Below, piece by piece: positions 6,050 through 8,386 of a stretch of 8,386 bases of DNA. The stretch comes from Actinomycetes bacterium. Lineage in GTDB: Bacteria; Actinomycetota; Acidimicrobiia; Spongiisociales; UBA5794. The notes beneath the pieces are model-generated. The model made no database searches. It was not told the DNA's origin and saw only the letters and a program-made list of their open reading frames with translations. Within the stretch, counting starts at the first letter, position 1. Every line of letters begins with the position of its first letter. Location of the stretch: contig JAMBLL010000169.1 of NCBI GenBank assembly GCA_023336765.1, positions 1 through 8,386 of the forward strand, written 5' to 3'. Position numbers and translations under genes: made by a program.

Positions 6050-6664
6050 ATGGGATTTCCAATACCTTTCTATCGATGGCGACCACACCCTTGGCATGGG
6101 CTTAGTGCAGGCGATGATGCGCCCGTTCATGTAACGGCCTTCATCGAGATCACTCCGTACGATGTCGTCAAATACGAGGTTGACAAGGCAACGGGATATC
6201 TCAAGGTCGATCGGCCACAGACAGGATCCTCGTCCCCACCTGTGCTCTATGGGTTCATCCCGAGGACATACTGCGACAAGCGTGTTGCAGCGCTCGTCGA
6301 CGGTGTGGACAAGGCCGACGGTGACCCACTCGATATCTGTGTTGTTTCAGAGCGACCGATCGACCGCGTCGAGATCCTGATGCGTACTCGTGTGATCGGC
6401 GGCTTCCAGATGATCGATGGGGGAGAGGCGGACGACAAGATCGTCGCCGTCCTCGCAGGTGATCCGGTATGGGCAGGCGTCACGGACATCGCCGACCTCC
6501 CACCGGCTCTGGTCACGAGGATGGAGCACTACTTCCTGTCCTACAAGTCAATCCCAGGGGAACCCCCAACAGTGTCTATTCCTCTCATCTACGGGGCCGA
6601 ACAGGCTCACGCGGTCGTGCGTGCCGCAATGGGGGACTACGAGGACACGTTCGGTGACGGCTGA
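6050..6664 (+). CDS. ppa: Inorganic pyrophosphatase, family I
   Basis: A cytoplasmic Mg-dependent enzyme that splits pyrophosphate into two phosphates and so pulls biosynthetic reactions forward. It has 204 residues from ATG 6050, which keeps the N-terminal WRPHPWHGL block. The signature D-G-D-P-L-D lies at 90-95. Other active-site residues match E. coli PPase: Glu33, Lys41 and Glu43 (KYEVDK), Arg55, Tyr67, Asp123, Asp128 and Lys130 (GGEADDK), and Tyr165-Lys166. An insertion of about 12 residues between PRTYC and DGDP (76-89) distinguishes it from the compact E. coli type and places it in the longer subgroup. It overlaps the ATPase start by 11 bp. The lack of a good ribosome site at 6050 makes the start less certain than the identity. 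Confidence 0.93.
   Translation: MGFPIPFYRWRPHPWHGLSAGDDAPVHVTAFIEITPYDVVKYEVDKATGYLKVDRPQTGSSSPPVLYGFIPRTYCDKRVAALVDGVDKADGDPLDICVVSERPIDRVEILMRTRVIGGFQMIDGGEADDKIVAVLAGDPVWAGVTDIADLPPALVTRMEHYFLSYKSIPGEPPTVSIPLIYGAEQAHAVVRAAMGDYEDTFGDG
6641..6645 (+). promoter_or_regulatory. Ribosome binding site of the P-type ATPase inside ppa
   Basis: GAGGA lies 8 bases before GTG 6654, within the last codons of ppa. It supports this start and continuous transcription of the pair. Confidence 0.5.
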
Positions 6665-8386
6665 CGGTAAAAGCCTGCCAGAGCCGCTGACCTTCCACCC
6701 ACTCACTGTCGACGAGGTCGCGTCACGTCGCAAGGCTGGTGAGACCAATGCGGTGGACTCGTCGGAATCGAGGTCGGTCGCGAGCATTCTGCGCTCCAAC
6801 ATCTTTACCCGATTCAATGCGATTATCTCCGTGCTGCTTGTCTTGATACTCGTGTTCGGAAAACCAGCTGATGCGATGTTCGGACTTGTGATGATCGCAA
6901 ACGCCCTCATCGGTATCGTGCAGGAACTTCGGGCAAAACGTACCCTCGACAAGCTGCAGGTTCTCAACTCTCCGGTGATCACCGTGCGACGCTCTGACGG
7001 CGACATAGAAGTCAGAGCGAAGGACATCGTCCTTGGCGACATCGTCGTTATCGCGAGGGGAGAGCAGATACCGGTGGACGGAATTGTGCTCACGTGCGAC
7101 GGGCTTGAGGTGTCTGAAGCGCTTCTCACCGGTGAATCTGAGCCGATGCTCAAGAGCGACGGCGTCGAAGTGATGAGTGGTTCATTCGTTGTGGCGGGTA
7201 CCGGAGCCATCGGTGCCACTGCCGTTGGGTCTGACTCGTATGCCAACAAATTGGCAGAGGACGCCAAGCGTTTCACGCTGGCCAAGAGCGAGTTGCAGAA
7301 CTCGATCAACCAGATTCTCAAGATCGTCACGTGGCTGATCATCCCGACATCCGTCTTGCTGTTCTACAGCCAGTTGCAGGCGGACCAGTCAGTGTCAGAT
7401 GCGATCGTTGGTTCGGTGGCAGGGGTTGTGGCGATGGTGCCACAAGGTCTGGTGCTGCTTGTGTCCGTGTCTCTGGCTGCTGCAGTCGTAAGACTTGGAA
7501 AGCACCAGGTGCTCGTACAGGAGCTCCCAGCAGTTGAAACGCTAGCTCGCGTTGACGTGGTGTGCGTCGACAAGACGGGCACGTTGACGTCAGGAGACAT
7601 CGTCTTCGACCAGTACGTTGAATTGGACGCCTCACCCAAGGACGTACCTTCCATGCTCGCCTGCATCGCTGCGGCAGATACAGATCCGAACGCAACGATG
7701 CATGCATTGTCTCGTGCATTCCCCAACGAGTCTCCGCCTGAAGTTGTCACACGTATGCCGTTCTCATCCGAGAGAAAGACCTCTGCAGTGGCTTTTGGCG
7801 ATGGCACCGCATGGGTGGTCGGTGCGCCAGAGTTCGTTCTCGATGCATCCGCGAGGTCGTCTCTTTCGAACGTGATAGGGCGGTTCACGAGTGAGGGGAA
7901 CCGGGTGCTTGTTGTTTCCACCACCACCTCAACCTCAGTGGCTAACGCAAGTGCCACGCCAGGGGCACCTGCCTTGTTGCTTGTGTTCTCGGAAGATGTC
8001 AGACCGGACGCAGCAGGAACGATCGCGTACTTCGCGGACCAGAATGTTGAAGTGAAGGTGATCTCGGGCGATGCTGCCGCGACTGTCGCGGCAGTGGCGG
8101 TTGGCGTTGGCGTTGACGTGGAGCATGTGGTGGATGCAACGGATCTTCCTGACGTCTTGGACCCCTCATTTGAAACGATCGCCGTCGAAACCGGGGTATT
8201 CGGCCGCGTGAAGCCAGACCAGAAGCGAGACCTGGTAACTGCGCTCCAGGACAGCGGGCACATCATTGCGATGACCGGGGATGGGGTCAACGATGTCCTT
8301 GCCTTGAAACAGGCAGATCTGGGGATTGCAATGGGCGCCGGAACGGGAGCAACGCGCGCCGTAGCACAGATCGTGCTGATGGACAA
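6654..8386 (+). CDS. ctpE: CtpE-like cation-transporting P-type ATPase, 3'-truncated by the window
   Basis: An ATP-driven membrane cation pump. About 577 residues are visible; mycobacterial CtpE has roughly 800, so the C-terminal helices are missing. From GTG 6654 the order is: short cytoplasmic N-terminus; first helix pair around SNIFTRFNAIISVLLVLILVF; actuator domain with TGES (159-162); second helix pair containing VPQGL with Gln264; phosphorylated Asp306 in DKTGTLT; nucleotide-binding domain with PFSSERKTSAV and GAPE; and the hinge TGDGVND (541-547). Resemblance to CtpE is strong throughout (NIFTRFNAI, SGSFVVAGTGA, VQELPAVETLARVDVVC, GRVKPDQKR). CtpE has been described as a calcium transporter in mycobacteria; the substrate here is inferred. 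The usual PEGL of helix M4 is PQGL, which removes an acidic residue. It overlaps ppa by 11 bp. Confidence 0.92.
   Translation, partial: MTADGKSLPEPLTFHPLTVDEVASRRKAGETNAVDSSESRSVASILRSNIFTRFNAIISVLLVLILVFGKPADAMFGLVMIANALIGIVQELRAKRTLDKLQVLNSPVITVRRSDGDIEVRAKDIVLGDIVVIARGEQIPVDGIVLTCDGLEVSEALLTGESEPMLKSDGVEVMSGSFVVAGTGAIGATAVGSDSYANKLAEDAKRFTLAKSELQNSINQILKIVTWLIIPTSVLLFYSQLQADQSVSDAIVGSVAGVVAMVPQGLVLLVSVSLAAAVVRLGKHQVLVQELPAVETLARVDVVCVDKTGTLTSGDIVFDQYVELDASPKDVPSMLACIAAADTDPNATMHALSRAFPNESPPEVVTRMPFSSERKTSAVAFGDGTAWVVGAPEFVLDASARSSLSNVIGRFTSEGNRVLVVSTTTSTSVANASATPGAPALLLVFSEDVRPDAAGTIAYFADQNVEVKVISGDAAATVAAVAVGVGVDVEHVVDATDLPDVLDPSFETIAVETGVFGRVKPDQKRDLVTALQDSGHIIAMTGDGVNDVLALKQADLGIAMGAGTGATRAVAQIVLMD

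Noticed and set aside
7364..8386. Long minus-strand open frame of 340 codons
   Set aside because: It lies opposite the P-type ATPase, whose motifs are unmistakable. Its translation is Ser/Thr/Ala-rich low-complexity sequence typical of an antisense shadow.

Overview
The window looks like actinobacterial chromosome. The evidence is moderately high GC by eye, tightly packed genes with 1-11 bp overlaps, GTG starts, a four-gene aa3-type oxidase cluster with a small subunit IV, and a P-type ATPase closely resembling mycobacterial CtpE. An uncultured or non-mycobacterial lineage such as Acidimicrobiia is my guess, not something the sequence proves. I see no mobile element, CRISPR array, tRNA or rRNA.

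Layout. Positions 1-146 (minus strand) hold the first 48 codons of a secreted protein, transcribed divergently from everything else. Positions 147-521 are a non-coding divergent control region dominated by a long inverted repeat (290-345) with 16-bp perfect arms. Positions 522-3960 encode cytochrome c oxidase subunits II, I, IV and III in that order. Directly after, with a 2-bp gap and then a 4-bp overlap, come two tandem paralogous membrane proteins (3963-4553 and 4550-5110), each with one cupredoxin-like domain held between two membrane helices. A 63-bp gap with a weak hairpin leads to a soluble DUF5996-like gene (5174-5968). After 81 bp containing a possible 11-codon leader come a family I inorganic pyrophosphatase (6050-6664) and, overlapping it by 11 bp, a CtpE-like P-type ATPase that runs off the right edge.

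How the genes work together. Subunit II has a complete CuA site, and subunit I carries all heme and CuB ligands, so the oxidase should be active. Subunit I has the YSHPAVY signature of A2-type oxidases, but an isoleucine sits where the K-channel lysine is expected, and there is an extra two-helix N-terminal extension. The cupredoxin-like pair is the most novel part of the window. The two proteins have lost different halves of the same copper-binding motif: one keeps Cys and lacks the following His, the other keeps His and lacks Cys. Their position suggests an accessory role at the oxidase (copper delivery, electron transfer or structure), which is inference. The pyrophosphatase/ATPase pair looks like a separate transcription unit for phosphate hydrolysis and cation transport. 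The ATPase has PQGL in place of the usual PEGL in helix M4.
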